Origin: a virus
Reading direction: 5' to 3' (one strand)
Length of the DNA: 56,853 nucleotides
IMG/VR virus record: IMGVR_UViG_3300034524_000079
Span: 1 to 56,853 of that record
A program made the translations under genes and the position numbers. Under the pieces are notes generated by a model. That model saw only the letters and a list, made by a program, of their open reading frames with translations, searched no databases and was not told the DNA's origin. Positions 21,822 to 31,342 of this stretch are shown piece after piece. The number at the start of each line of letters is the position of its first letter. Positions within the stretch are counted from its first letter, which is position 1.

Positions 21822-22376
21822 ATGGCAGGTAGACCTCCAAAACCAGTTTCAGTCCTGAAAATGGAAAAAAAGAGCCACCGTACAAAAGCGGAACTTGAGG
21901 CCCGGGAAAAAGCAGAAAGTCAGTTACTGACTGGTGTTACCTTAAAGGCTTGGCCAGAGGTTAAGCAAAACAAGATCGCCAACAAGGAGTTTAACCGGCT
22001 GAAGAAACTCCTTAAGATAATCAACCACAACGACGCCTTACATGAGGCCGTCATAAACCGGTACTGCCTTTTGGTGGCAGAGTGTAAACAGGTAGAGGAA
22101 ACCCTTGACCAGCTTCGGGGGGATATTAACGAACTGGCAAGGGTGTACACTGAAGGAGAAATAGAATATCTTCAGTACATCAATGAAAGAGGAAAGCTCC
22201 AGGACCGCATGTTGGCCTGGGATAAAAAGCTTATGGACAAACGAAAGATGCTTCTGCAAATTGAGAAGGAATCAGTCATGACAATCCTGGGTGCACTTCG
22301 GGCTATTCCTAAAAAACCAGAGGAAAAGAAGGAAAGCCCTATGGCCGAATATTTGCGAAGGAAACGAGGAAGTTAA
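21822..22376 (+). CDS. terS: Terminase small subunit, P27 family
   Basis: ATG 21822 follows GGGAGGTGG. The N terminus MAGRPPKPVSVLKMEKKSHRTK is typical of P27-family small terminases. A central coiled coil (residues 80-150) and a basic C terminus follow. It recognises cos DNA and feeds it to TerL, encoded 43 bp downstream. It is the working small subunit, in contrast to the truncated one at 19587. Confidence 0.88.
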   Translation: MAGRPPKPVSVLKMEKKSHRTKAELEAREKAESQLLTGVTLKAWPEVKQNKIANKEFNRLKKLLKIINHNDALHEAVINRYCLLVAECKQVEETLDQLRGDINELARVYTEGEIEYLQYINERGKLQDRMLAWDKKLMDKRKMLLQIEKESVMTILGALRAIPKKPEEKKESPMAEYLRRKRGS

Positions 22377-22419
22377 ATAATGGAGTTGATTTGACGAAGG
22401 GATAAAAGCTGGTGATGAT

Positions 22420-23970
22420 ATGCAGCACAGCAAACAAAAAGCACTAGACGTGATCGAATTCATTCAGATGCTGCACCACACGGGTGATTTTTACGGCCAG
22501 CCTTTTATACTGCTTGATTGGGAATATGAAGTTATCTGGGATGTTTACGGTACCGTCAATGATGGCGGTTATCGGCAATATCAATACGCTTACCTGGAGA
22601 TACCCAAAAAGAACGGAAAGACCGAGCTTACTGCCGGTCTTTCTTTATATCACCTGTTTAACGATCCACCCAGCGGACAGATATACTGCTGTGCGGCAGA
22701 AAAAGATCAAGCTGGTTTAGTTTATAAAGCTGCCAAGGAAATGATTGAGCAGGATGAGACCTTGGAAGAATTAGTCAAGGTGGTTGATAGTAAGAAGGAA
22801 ATTTATAACCGGGAAACCGGTACGTTTATAAAAGTTCTTTCTGCAGAGGCATATTCCAAGCACGGTCTCAATCCTACTGTAGTTATATTTGACGAACTTC
22901 ATGCTCAACCCAATAGAGACCTCTGGGACGTGATGACCTTTGGTGCCGGTGCCGCCCGGAAAGAGCCGCTTTGGTGGGTTATAACCACTGCCGGTGACGA
23001 TCCGGATCGGCATTCAATCGGGTGGGAAGTTCATGAATATGCACGCCGGTTAATTGACGGAGAAATTGAAGACCCTATCTGGTACGCCAAAATATACGGC
23101 GCCGGAGAGGATGACGATATATTTGATGAGGCAACCTGGTACAAAGCTAACCCAAGTTTAGGCCATACTATTGACGTTGAGAAAGTAAGGCAAGAGGCAA
23201 TTGGGGCCCGGAACGACGAAGGTAAGGAAAAATTATTTCGATGGCTCAGATTAAATCAGTGGGTGTCTCTGAAATCTGTAGGATGGCTGCCGCTGACGCT
23301 TTGGGATTCAACGGTGGGTGATTGGAACCCGGCAGAACTACTAGGTAGAAAGTGTTACATTGGCCTGGACTTATCAAGCACTGTCGACCTGACGGCAGCG
23401 GCTTTATTATTCCCGCCCCAGGAAAATCAGGATAACTGGAGGGTTATCTTTGAGGCATGGATCCCTGAAGACAATATGAAAGAGCGCATCCAGCGCGACC
23501 ACGTGCCTTATGACCGGTGGGTAAAAGAAAGATATTTGCATGCCACCCCCGGGAATGCCGTTGATTATGATTTTGTAGAGGCCAGGATAAAAAGCATGGC
23601 CCAGCAGTATGATATTAAATATTTATGTGCTGACCCTTGGAATAGCAGGATGCTTACCCAGCGACTTGCAAAGGCGGCTATTGAACCAGTTGAAGTGCCG
23701 CAAACAATAGCAGGTTTATCCCCGGGCATGAAAGAGATGGAACGGTTGTTTAGAACCGGTCATTTAACACACGAGAAAAACCCTGTTGCTCGGTGGTGTT
23801 TTGGCAACATTGTTGTCGCTGTGGATGGCAACGAGAACATAAAGCCCATGAAGAACAAGTCAAAGGATCGTATAGACCTTATTGTTGCTCTCATTAACGC
23901 TATGAACATAGCCATAAGGCTTGAAGATAAGCGTAGTGTCTACGAAGAGAGGGGGATTAGAAAGCTTTGA
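22420..23970 (+). CDS. terL: Terminase large subunit
   Basis: The 516-residue product has ATPase Walker A (IPKKNGKTE, residues 61-69) and Walker B (VVIFDELHA, near 154-162). The nuclease domain shows GLDLSSTVDLTA, CADPWN and a C-terminal KDRIDLIVAL carboxylate. This is the Terminase_1/HK97 class. ATG 22420 is used. It overlaps the portal gene by 4 bp (TTGA). Confidence 0.95.
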   Translation: MQHSKQKALDVIEFIQMLHHTGDFYGQPFILLDWEYEVIWDVYGTVNDGGYRQYQYAYLEIPKKNGKTELTAGLSLYHLFNDPPSGQIYCCAAEKDQAGLVYKAAKEMIEQDETLEELVKVVDSKKEIYNRETGTFIKVLSAEAYSKHGLNPTVVIFDELHAQPNRDLWDVMTFGAGAARKEPLWWVITTAGDDPDRHSIGWEVHEYARRLIDGEIEDPIWYAKIYGAGEDDDIFDEATWYKANPSLGHTIDVEKVRQEAIGARNDEGKEKLFRWLRLNQWVSLKSVGWLPLTLWDSTVGDWNPAELLGRKCYIGLDLSSTVDLTAAALLFPPQENQDNWRVIFEAWIPEDNMKERIQRDHVPYDRWVKERYLHATPGNAVDYDFVEARIKSMAQQYDIKYLCADPWNSRMLTQRLAKAAIEPVEVPQTIAGLSPGMKEMERLFRTGHLTHEKNPVARWCFGNIVVAVDGNENIKPMKNKSKDRIDLIVALINAMNIAIRLEDKRSVYEERGIRKL

Positions 23971-25247
23971 GCCAACAAAAAACAAGAGCTCCTACCATTC
24001 GGGAAAGGCTATCTGCTGCCTGGTCCGCTATTAAGGGCCAGGCTTATTCGATGGAGGATTTTGACCGGGATATTAGACGGTCAATAATTGGAGGCAGGCC
24101 AACTCATTCCGGTGTAAGAGTGAATGAAGAGAGCTCATTGCGGTATGTTACGGTTTATTCCTGTGCCCGTATCTTGGCTGAAACCGTGGGCAGTTTACCG
24201 TTCTTTGTTTATCGGGAACGTGATGGCAAGAAAGGAAAGGCCAGGGACCACCCCTTGTTCTGGCTTTTGCATGATGAGCCCAATGATGAAATGGATAGCC
24301 TAACATTGCGGGAAACCCTTACCAGCCAAATGGCGCTTTCAGGCAATGCTTATGGAATTTTAACTCTTAATCGACGCGGAGAGGTTATGGAGATTTACCC
24401 CTGGGAGTGGCATAAAGTAAGGCCAGACAGAGATAAGGAAACAAGAAAGGTTTTTTACTGGATAAACGATAGGGGTAAAGAAGAAAAGATGCCGGCTGAG
24501 CGCATTTTGCACATTCACCTTTGGGGCCCGGATGGCATTATGGGTTATTCTCCTATTCGTATGGCTCGTGAAGCCGTAGGTCTAGGATTGGCTGCCACTG
24601 AATTTGCCGCTCGGTTTTATGGGCAGGGCATGAATGTTGGCGGGGTTTTGGAGCATGCCGGGGAGTTAAGTGACAAGGCGTATGAACGCCTGAAAAAATC
24701 TGTTGATGAACAGTGGGTCGGCCTGGAAAACTCATGGAAGCCGATTATCCTGGAAGAGGGGATGAAGTACAACCGTATCCCAATGCCACTGAAAGATGCT
24801 CAGTTTATTGAGCAACAGAAGTTTACCCGGGAAGAAATGTGTTCCCTTTTTCGTGTGCCGCCTCACATGGTGGCAAATTTAGACCGCGCTACTCACAGCA
24901 ATATTGAACACCAGTCTTTGGAGTTTGTGATGTACACTATGCTTCCTTGGTTAAACCGCTGGGAACAAGCTATAAACCGGAGACTATTTACCCGCCGGGA
25001 AAGGGAGCAGGGTTACTATTGCAAGTTTAACCTTTCCGGTTTACTCCGCGGCGATTCCAAAAGCCGTGCGGAAGCGCTTCATATTATGCGCCAGGATGGT
25101 GTGATAAACGCTGATGAATGGCGCGAGCTGGAAGAAATGAATCCCCAAGAAGGAGGCGTCGGCAAGTTGTACCTGATTAACGGTAACATGGTGCCTATAG
25201 GGGATGACGGGAAGCCACAACCAAACGAAGGAGGTGGAGGAGATTGA
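23967..25247 (+). CDS. HK97-family portal protein
   Basis: TTG 23967 overlaps the terL stop. The 426-residue protein shows portal segments: RYVTVYSCARILAETVGSLPFFVYR, LSGNAYGILTLNRRGEV, RIPMPLKDAQFIEQQKFTREEMCSLFRVPPHMV and EFVMYTMLPWLNRWEQAINRRLF. It forms the dodecameric entry vertex of the capsid. The 3' end overlaps the protease gene. Confidence 0.95.
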   Translation: MSQQKTRAPTIRERLSAAWSAIKGQAYSMEDFDRDIRRSIIGGRPTHSGVRVNEESSLRYVTVYSCARILAETVGSLPFFVYRERDGKKGKARDHPLFWLLHDEPNDEMDSLTLRETLTSQMALSGNAYGILTLNRRGEVMEIYPWEWHKVRPDRDKETRKVFYWINDRGKEEKMPAERILHIHLWGPDGIMGYSPIRMAREAVGLGLAATEFAARFYGQGMNVGGVLEHAGELSDKAYERLKKSVDEQWVGLENSWKPIILEEGMKYNRIPMPLKDAQFIEQQKFTREEMCSLFRVPPHMVANLDRATHSNIEHQSLEFVMYTMLPWLNRWEQAINRRLFTRREREQGYYCKFNLSGLLRGDSKSRAEALHIMRQDGVINADEWRELEEMNPQEGGVGKLYLINGNMVPIGDDGKPQPNEGGGGD

Positions 25248-26155
25248 AGAAAGCTCGAAAGTTTTGGCAATTCCGTAATGCTGCTGACGATTCCAATGTT
25301 GGAGAATTACTGATATACGGAATCATAGGCGACTGGCTTTTCGATGACGTAAACCCTAAAGAGTTTAAGAAAGAGCTGGATGATCTGGGGGACGTTGAAG
25401 AAATTAGGGTCTTTATCAACTCTGATGGCGGAGATGTATTTGCTGGCCAGGCTATCCATAGCATGCTCAAGCGCCATAAGGCAAAGGTCAGTGTCTACAT
25501 TGACGGCCTGGCTGCCAGCATAGCTTCGGTAGTGGCCATGGCCGGGGATACTGTTTACATGCCGAAAAATGCCATGATGATGATTCATAATCCCTGGACG
25601 ATTGCCCTTGGTGATGCAAACGAATTCAGGGAAATGGCTGAGATTCTTGATAAGGTGCGCGAGAGCATCATTATCGCTTATCAACAAAAGTCTGATCTTG
25701 ACCGGGAAGAGATTATCGAGCTTCTTGATGCTGAAACCTGGATGAGCGCGGAAGAAGCTGTTGAGAAGGGGTTTGCCGACGAGATAGAAGAGACAAAAAA
25801 GGTGGCTGCACTATTTGACCGGAACAACAAAAAGCTGATTATGAATGACCAGGAACACGACTTAAGTCGGTTTCACAAGTTGCCTCAGTTAGAACATATC
25901 CCGGAAGCTCCGGCTGGCAAGCATAAAACAAAGCCGAGCAAACAGGACAGTCAACAGCAAGACTCTTTATCGGCACTTCTTGAGGGTGTTTATGCTAATG
26001 AGAAGCTTCTCAAAAGGGCCTGCGATGCTTTAAATGAGTTGCTGGAAAGGATAAATGGAAAAGAGGATCAACGTCCTAAACAACAGCGGCTAAAGCCGCT
26101 GTCTTTATATGAAAAGCGCCTGCAGGTAAATGAGAAATCACTAAAATTTTTATAG
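25244..26155 (+). CDS. ClpP-like prohead maturation protease
   Basis: TTG 25244 follows GGAGGTGGAGG. A ClpP-type serine protease core spans residues 20-190: GLAASIAS with catalytic Ser92, MMIHNPW with His115, and a later DREEIIELLDAETWMSAEEAVEKGFADEI segment. The C-terminal 110 residues are charged and helical and may act as a scaffold. It processes the delta domain of the capsid protein encoded next. Confidence 0.92.
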   Translation: MKKARKFWQFRNAADDSNVGELLIYGIIGDWLFDDVNPKEFKKELDDLGDVEEIRVFINSDGGDVFAGQAIHSMLKRHKAKVSVYIDGLAASIASVVAMAGDTVYMPKNAMMMIHNPWTIALGDANEFREMAEILDKVRESIIIAYQQKSDLDREEIIELLDAETWMSAEEAVEKGFADEIEETKKVAALFDRNNKKLIMNDQEHDLSRFHKLPQLEHIPEAPAGKHKTKPSKQDSQQQDSLSALLEGVYANEKLLKRACDALNELLERINGKEDQRPKQQRLKPLSLYEKRLQVNEKSLKFL

Positions 26156-26166
26156 GAGTGGTACAA

Positions 26167-27528
26167 ATGAAAACGCTTAAAGAGTTGCTTGCGAAGCGTG
26201 CTAAAAAAATCAAAAACCAGCGTGAGCTTATCGATGCTGCAAAAAAAGAAGAGCGTAACCTGACTGAGGAAGAAGCAAAGAAGTTTGACGAACTGGAAGA
26301 TGAGATCAAGGCCCTGGATGAAAAAATCGAAACCGTTAAAGCACAGGATGAGCGCGAGCAAAAACTTGCTCAGCGGGAAAAAGAATTGGGCGACCCTGCA
26401 CAACATCAATTCCGCCCAGCCGGAGCTATCCCCGGAGAAACAGGCAAAGAAAAGCTGGATAATGGCGGCTTTAAAAACATCGGTGAATTCATTGACGCTA
26501 TTCGGTTTGGAGATTCTGAGGGGCGGCTAAATAGTGTGAAGAAAGATGATAATGGTGCTTATGAAGTACCGGATGCTTTTAAAGGCAAACTGCTTGCACG
26601 CATTCGTAACGAGTGGACTATGGGTACCGGCAGTGAAGGCGGATTTGCTGTTCCTGAACAGTATCAACAAGGTATTCTTATGATGAGCCCCGGGGTAGAA
26701 ATTATTCGTCAGCGAGCTACTGTCATTCCGGCCGGCGACCCGCCCGACGGGAAAATAACTATTCCGGCGTTCCACCAAGGGGCAGATGGTGTGTGGGGCG
26801 GCGTAGAAGTTTACTGGACTGAAGAAGGCGGCGAGAAAAAAGAAACTGAGGGCAAATTACGAGATGTATCCCTCGAACCCCATGAAGTATCTGCCCTTAC
26901 TGTCGTAACCGATAAACTGCTTCGCAATTGGCAGGCAGCCAATACTTTCATAACCTTCCTGCTTCGTGGGGCCATGATGGCAACAGAAGATCAGGTGTTT
27001 ATTAAAGGTAATGGTGTCGGCAAGCCGATTGGAGTTATTAATGGAAAGGGCGCCATGGCTGTTAATCGTGATACTGCGAATGAAATTAAGTACATCGATG
27101 TTGTAAAAATGCTGGCCAAACTTCCGCCTGAAAGTCAGAGCAATGCAATGTGGATTGCCAACCAGAGCGCAATGCCGCAGCTTATGACGCTGCAGGATGC
27201 AGCTGGTAATTATATTTTTATCCGCGGCGATGCCACCCGGGGTATTCCGGATACTTTAGCCGGCATCCCGATCCGTTTCACCGGTAAAACATATCCGCTG
27301 GGAACTAAAGGCGACCTTATTTTGGTGGACCTGCAATACTATCTCATTAAGGATGGCAGTGGTCCGTTTATCCGCGCCAGCGAGCACGTATATTTCAAAA
27401 ACAATAAGACAGTGATTAAAGCTTTCTGGAACGTTGACGGCAAAGGCTGGGTTGATGAGCCGCTTACTTTGGAGGACGGTTCTACCCAGGTAAGTCCTTA
27501 CGTTGTCCTGGATGTGCCGGCGGCGTAA
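26167..27528 (+). CDS. Major capsid protein, HK97 fold
   Basis: ATG 26167 follows AGGAGTGG; GTG 26158 is less likely. Residues 1-75 are a charged coiled-coil delta domain, removed on maturation. The core shows GGFAVPEQYQQGILMMSPGVEIIRQRATV, an EGGEKKETEGKLRDVSLEPHEV segment and P-domain and A-domain strands as in HK97 gp5 relatives. A cleavage site near residues 95-150 is inferred. Confidence 0.94.
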   Translation: MKTLKELLAKRAKKIKNQRELIDAAKKEERNLTEEEAKKFDELEDEIKALDEKIETVKAQDEREQKLAQREKELGDPAQHQFRPAGAIPGETGKEKLDNGGFKNIGEFIDAIRFGDSEGRLNSVKKDDNGAYEVPDAFKGKLLARIRNEWTMGTGSEGGFAVPEQYQQGILMMSPGVEIIRQRATVIPAGDPPDGKITIPAFHQGADGVWGGVEVYWTEEGGEKKETEGKLRDVSLEPHEVSALTVVTDKLLRNWQAANTFITFLLRGAMMATEDQVFIKGNGVGKPIGVINGKGAMAVNRDTANEIKYIDVVKMLAKLPPESQSNAMWIANQSAMPQLMTLQDAAGNYIFIRGDATRGIPDTLAGIPIRFTGKTYPLGTKGDLILVDLQYYLIKDGSGPFIRASEHVYFKNNKTVIKAFWNVDGKGWVDEPLTLEDGSTQVSPYVVLDVPAA

Positions 27529-27560
27529 GCGCATTCGCTAATTGAATAATGAAAATAATG

Positions 27561-27585
27561 AAAGGGAGGGCAACCCCCTCCCTTT
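27561..27585 (+). other. Perfect hairpin after the capsid gene
   Basis: AAAGGGAGGG pairs fully with CCCTCCCTTT around CAACC. No T-run follows, so it probably stabilises capsid mRNA or attenuates downstream transcription. Confidence 0.7.
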
Positions 27586-27611
27586 GAAAATTCTATAAGG
27601 AGAGATTTGAA

Positions 27612-28019
27612 ATGCCTATGAAGATTTCTGAACGTGTACAGGTCAAAGAGGCGATAACCCCGCAGGACATTGCAACTGCTGATGTGACGAGTGCTTATTA
27701 TGATTTACAGGGCATCGGCCAGGTAATGGTGGTGATTACCACCGGTACCATTGCCGAAACTAAGAAGGTTACAGTCCAGCTAATGCAGGCCAAAGATGAC
27801 CAGGGCACCGATGCAAAAACTCTTGGAGATGCGGTGGAATTAGTGGCCGGTAACGGCGGCGAAAAGCTGTTTATCACTACAGAAGCAAACGCAGCCAGCT
27901 TGGATCTGGCTAATGGTTTTAGCCATATTGCTGTAAAAGTTGGGTCCGATGATCCTGCCGCTACTCCTCCGGATGGGGCTGCCGTTTTGATATTCGGCGA
28001 TTTGTCCTTTAGGGGATAA
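27612..28019 (+). CDS. Probable head decoration/structural protein
   Basis: ATG 27612 follows AAGGAGAG. A 135-residue, beta-rich protein of Val, Thr and Gly (YYDLQGIGQVMVVITTGTIAETKKVTVQLMQAKD; FSHIAVKVGSDDP). Composition and place directly after the capsid gene suggest a capsid decoration protein. No family signature is certain. Confidence 0.6.
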   Translation: MPMKISERVQVKEAITPQDIATADVTSAYYDLQGIGQVMVVITTGTIAETKKVTVQLMQAKDDQGTDAKTLGDAVELVAGNGGEKLFITTEANAASLDLANGFSHIAVKVGSDDPAATPPDGAAVLIFGDLSFRG

Positions 28020-28036
28020 TAAATAAAACTATTACT

Positions 28037-28066
28037 AAAGAGGGCGGGGATTTCCCCGCTCCTTTT
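28037..28066 (+). terminator. Weak terminator/attenuator hairpin
   Basis: GCGGGG (28044-28049) pairs with CCCCGC (28054-28059), flanked by AAAGAGG and CTCCTTTT, which extend the stem imperfectly. It lies between the decoration and next structural gene. Confidence 0.5.
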
Positions 28067-28084
28067 GGTAAGGATGGTGATTAT

Positions 28085-28438
28085 GTGCCGCACTTTAAGG
28101 TCGTCGCTGAATTTATCGATAAGAAAAGCGGTAAACGGTTGAAGCCCGGTGATACTGTAGATGCATCCGGTGACCGCGTAGAAAGGCTTAAAAAAGCCGG
28201 TGTTATAGAGAGGGAAATATCTATGCCGGTAAACAAAACAAATATTGATCCCTCATTTGTCCCACAGCATCTGGGTGGGGATTTGTACTTACTGCCCAAC
28301 GGCGATAAGGTGCAGGGTAAGGATGAGGCTATAAAAGCTATATTTGCCCTGGAGGAAGAAGTGGATGCAGAAGAAGAAAAGCCCAGGAAGTCCGCCGGCA
28401 AAAACAATAAAAAGAAAGGCAGAAAGGCGGGAAAATAA
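28085..28438 (+). CDS. Head-region protein, 117 aa
   Basis: GTG 28085 follows AAGGATGGTGA. The N-terminal 50 residues (FKVVAEFIDKKSGKRLKPGDTVDASGDRVERLKKAGVIE) look like a small beta fold seen between capsid and connector genes of Firmicutes phages. The C terminus is a Lys/Glu tail. Function unknown. Confidence 0.65.
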   Translation: MPHFKVVAEFIDKKSGKRLKPGDTVDASGDRVERLKKAGVIEREISMPVNKTNIDPSFVPQHLGGDLYLLPNGDKVQGKDEAIKAIFALEEEVDAEEEKPRKSAGKNNKKKGRKAGK

Positions 28439-29020
28439 ATGTCCCTGGTATTAGTAACTGCGCCACAGGTAGAGCCTGTTACACTGGATGAAGTAAAGAC
28501 GCACCTACGCATAGACGGTACCGATGAGGACGTTTTTCTTACTGCCCTCGTCAAAGCTGCCCGTGAATATTGCGAATCCCCCGGTCTAAACCGTGCCCTA
28601 ATTGCCCAGACATGGGATCTATGGCTTGATAAGTGGCCGGATAAAGATTATATTGTTTTGCCCAGGCCCCCTTTACTGGCAGTTAACAGCGTGAAGTATT
28701 ATGACACTGATGATGCTGAATACACTTTTGATTCTGTTAATTACTTTGTAGATACAAAGAGCGAGCCCAGCCGGATAGCACTTGCTTATAATAAAACCTG
28801 GCCTACTACAACATTGCGCCCTGCCAATGGTATTGTGGTTAATTTTGATGCAGGTTATGGGACCGCAGATAAAGTGCCGCAGACCATTAAGCAGGCAATG
28901 TTATTACTGATAGGTGGCTGGTATGAAAACCGTGAATCTACTATAGCCGGTACGATTGCGCGGGAAGTCCCTTTCTCGGTAAAAGCATTGCTTAGCCCGT
29001 TAAGGGTGGTGCCGGTATGA
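28439..29020 (+). CDS. Head-tail connector, phiE125 gp8/HK97 gp6-like
   Basis: The 193-residue product starts PVTLDEVKTHLRIDGTDEDVFLTALVKAAREYCE, a strong signature of the gp6/gp8 connector family, and continues with WDLWLDKWP and a C-terminal AMLLLIGGWYENRE. It forms the ring under the portal. Overlaps the head-closure gene by 4 bp. Confidence 0.9.
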   Translation: MSLVLVTAPQVEPVTLDEVKTHLRIDGTDEDVFLTALVKAAREYCESPGLNRALIAQTWDLWLDKWPDKDYIVLPRPPLLAVNSVKYYDTDDAEYTFDSVNYFVDTKSEPSRIALAYNKTWPTTTLRPANGIVVNFDAGYGTADKVPQTIKQAMLLLIGGWYENRESTIAGTIAREVPFSVKALLSPLRVVPV

Positions 29021-29343
29021 GAGCTGGGGAATTGCGACACAGGATAACCATTCAAAAGCCGGTGGAAGTTAAGGATGAATATAAAACGATAATTGATGTT
29101 GGTTGGCAGGACTTTGCCACGGTATGGGCGGCAGTAGAGCCAGTACGTGGGAGTGAGTATATTCAGCTGCAAAACTCAAAATCTGAGCTTACTGTGCGGG
29201 TTAGAATACGTTATCTTGCTGGCGTAAATGATTCGATGCGTATACTTTATGGGGGCAGAATTCTTTATATTAACTCCCCTCCAATTGATGTCGATGGAAG
29301 ACACCGGGAAATGGAGCTCATGTGCGTTGAGGATGATGGTTAA
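29017..29343 (+). CDS. Head closure protein (SPP1 gp16-like)
   Basis: The 108-residue product reads AGELRHRITIQKPVEVKDEYKTIIDVGWQDFATVWAAVEPVRGSEY, the head-tail adaptor signature, with later RIRYLAGVNDSMRILYGGRILYI. It seals the DNA-filled head. The stop overlaps the next start (TTAATG). Confidence 0.92.
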   Translation: MRAGELRHRITIQKPVEVKDEYKTIIDVGWQDFATVWAAVEPVRGSEYIQLQNSKSELTVRVRIRYLAGVNDSMRILYGGRILYINSPPIDVDGRHREMELMCVEDDG

Positions 29344-29807
29344 TGCCGCAAACAATAACATTGGCGCAATTTCAAGCGCAATTAAAAAGAATACTGGCCA
29401 CCTATCCGGAGAGAAAGCAAGAGCTGTTAACCCAGGCCGGTGAATTACTTTTGGATAACGCAGCCGATATCACCGACGAGGACGAGGGGAGGCTGAAAGC
29501 TTCTTATAACCGCATTCCCTGGAACGGGGAAAAGGAATGGGTTCTTGATGTAGAGGATGACCAGGTAACCGCCGGCACTGACGTTTTTTATGCAAGGATG
29601 GTTGAGGAAGGACACAAGTTAGTTCGGGTTGTAAGAAGGGTCAAGCGCGGTCGGCGGGTTTACCGAATCAAAGAAGACCTGGGTTTTGTCCCGGGTAAAC
29701 ACTATTTTCGCAGGGCTTTCGAGCAGACAGAAAGAGAACTTCCTGACATGGTTGTGAATTTTATGCGCGAGTTGGGGAAGGAGATGGGCTTTGATGTTAA
29801 GGGATAG
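29343..29807 (+). CDS. HK97 gp10-like tail completion protein
   Basis: The 154-residue product fits the gp10/Gp17 neck family by its helical N terminus, VTAGTDVFYARMVEEGHKLVRVV middle and FVPGKHYFRRAFEQTERE C-terminal segment. It overlaps the next gene by 14 bp. Confidence 0.85.
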   Translation: MPQTITLAQFQAQLKRILATYPERKQELLTQAGELLLDNAADITDEDEGRLKASYNRIPWNGEKEWVLDVEDDQVTAGTDVFYARMVEEGHKLVRVVRRVKRGRRVYRIKEDLGFVPGKHYFRRAFEQTERELPDMVVNFMRELGKEMGFDVKG

Positions 29808-30240
29808 CCTCGATGCTCTCCGGGGGGTATTAATCAGTGCCTTCCCTAATGTGGACACAATCTACATTAAGAATGTGCCGGAAAAGTTTGAGAGGCCCAG
29901 CTTCCTCGTAGATCTTGTGAGCCAGGCGGAAGAACATATTAATAAAAGGTATTACCAGCTCCAGGCTACCTGGCAAATTGTATATTTTGCTCCCGAGGAT
30001 AAAGTTAAAAACCCGGATAAGCTTGACCAGTACAGTGTGTCAGATGCGTTAACAACAAAGTTGATGGAAGGGATGGTGGTTTCCGGCCCCGGCGGTACCA
30101 TATACAGGATACTTGATTGCAGTGGGGGCCCCAGGAACGAGGAAGTATATTTAACGGTCAGGCTTGAAACCCATGCGGCCAGGCCAGAACCGGAGCATGA
30201 TCTAATGCAGGACGTCGATCACGTATTTAAGGAGGAATAA
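29794..30240 (+). CDS. Tail terminator-type protein (DUF6838-like)
   Basis: ATG 29794 (TTG 29791 possible) follows GGAAGGAG. The 148-residue product has RPSFLVDLVSQAEEHINKRYYQLQATWQIVYFAP, a pattern seen in minor tail/terminator proteins upstream of PBSX-type sheath genes. Position between neck and sheath supports a tail-capping role. Confidence 0.75.
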   Translation: MLRDSLDALRGVLISAFPNVDTIYIKNVPEKFERPSFLVDLVSQAEEHINKRYYQLQATWQIVYFAPEDKVKNPDKLDQYSVSDALTTKLMEGMVVSGPGGTIYRILDCSGGPRNEEVYLTVRLETHAARPEPEHDLMQDVDHVFKEE

Positions 30241-30243
30241 AAA

Positions 30244-31329
30244 GTGCCTCTTCCGAGTGTAGTTATTACGTTTAGGAGCAAGGCGATCGCGGCAATTCAG
30301 CGGGGAGCCGTGGGTATACTGGCGGTGGTGCTTAAGGATGCAAGTGTGGCGTCGGGCGTGGAAGAACACAGGCTACAGGATATTGCTGATATTCCGGATA
30401 CTTTAAGCGTGACTAACCAGGAGTACCTGGAACTTGCTTTCATGGGCATCCCAAAGGAAATTAAAGCTGTGGTGATATCTGATGCTGCGGTGGATTACAA
30501 TGATGCGTTAAATTACTTGGAAACCATCAAGTGGAATACAGGGTGTATTCCTGGTATTGACGCCGCTGACGTTTCCACTGTCACCACCTGGGCCAAGAGC
30601 ATGCGAGACAATAAAGAGCGTAAAATCATAATGGTTCTGCCCGATAGCGATGCAGATCATGAAGCAGTGGTTAATTTTGTTGTTGAAGACGGTGAAGGCA
30701 CTCCGGGCACTGTCGATGTTGGGGAAGAGAACTATTCAGTTAGTGAATACAGCGCAAGGGTTGCCGGATTGATTGCCGGGTTGCCGTTGACCGTGGCCCC
30801 CACTTTCCAAGTTCTCAGTGAGGTGGATGACGTTCCACACATGACGAAATCAGAGGCTGACGCAATGGTGGACGCGGGGAAATTTTTCCTCTACCACGAT
30901 GGCGAGAAAGTTAAAGTAGCCCGGGGCGTCACCAGTCTTGTAACAACAACCGAAACCAAGGGTGCTGATTGGAAGAAAATCAAACTTGTCCGCATTCTGG
31001 ACATGGTTTACCACGATATTAAAAGCACTATCGAAGATGTGTATATTGGCAAATACCAAAACAGTTACGAAAATAAACTGCTTTTGCTATCGGCCATTAA
31101 CGCATATTTTGAAGTGCTGGAGCAAGAGCTAGTGCTGGACCCCGGCAAGAACCGGTGTGAAATTAATGTGCCGGCCCAGAAAACCTACCTGCGGTCCATT
31201 GGTGAAGATGTGGACAATATGACTGAACAAGAGATCAAAGAAGCCAACACGCGGGACCAGGTATTCCTGGTATCCACAGTGCGCCCGCTGGACGCTATTG
31301 AGGACGTCGACCTGATTATAAACCTTTAA
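30244..31329 (+). CDS. Tail sheath protein (XkdK-like)
   Basis: GTG 30244 follows AAGGAGG. The 361-residue product starts LPSVVITFRSKAIAAIQRGAVGILAVVLKD and ends CEINVPAQKTYLRSIG...FLVSTVRPLDAIEDVDLIINL, typical of the short PBSX/XkdK-type contractile sheath. It proves a contractile (myovirus-type) tail. The tail tube gene follows. Confidence 0.94.
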   Translation: MPLPSVVITFRSKAIAAIQRGAVGILAVVLKDASVASGVEEHRLQDIADIPDTLSVTNQEYLELAFMGIPKEIKAVVISDAAVDYNDALNYLETIKWNTGCIPGIDAADVSTVTTWAKSMRDNKERKIIMVLPDSDADHEAVVNFVVEDGEGTPGTVDVGEENYSVSEYSARVAGLIAGLPLTVAPTFQVLSEVDDVPHMTKSEADAMVDAGKFFLYHDGEKVKVARGVTSLVTTTETKGADWKKIKLVRILDMVYHDIKSTIEDVYIGKYQNSYENKLLLLSAINAYFEVLEQELVLDPGKNRCEINVPAQKTYLRSIGEDVDNMTEQEIKEANTRDQVFLVSTVRPLDAIEDVDLIINL

Positions 31330-31342
31330 GGGGGTGTTATAG

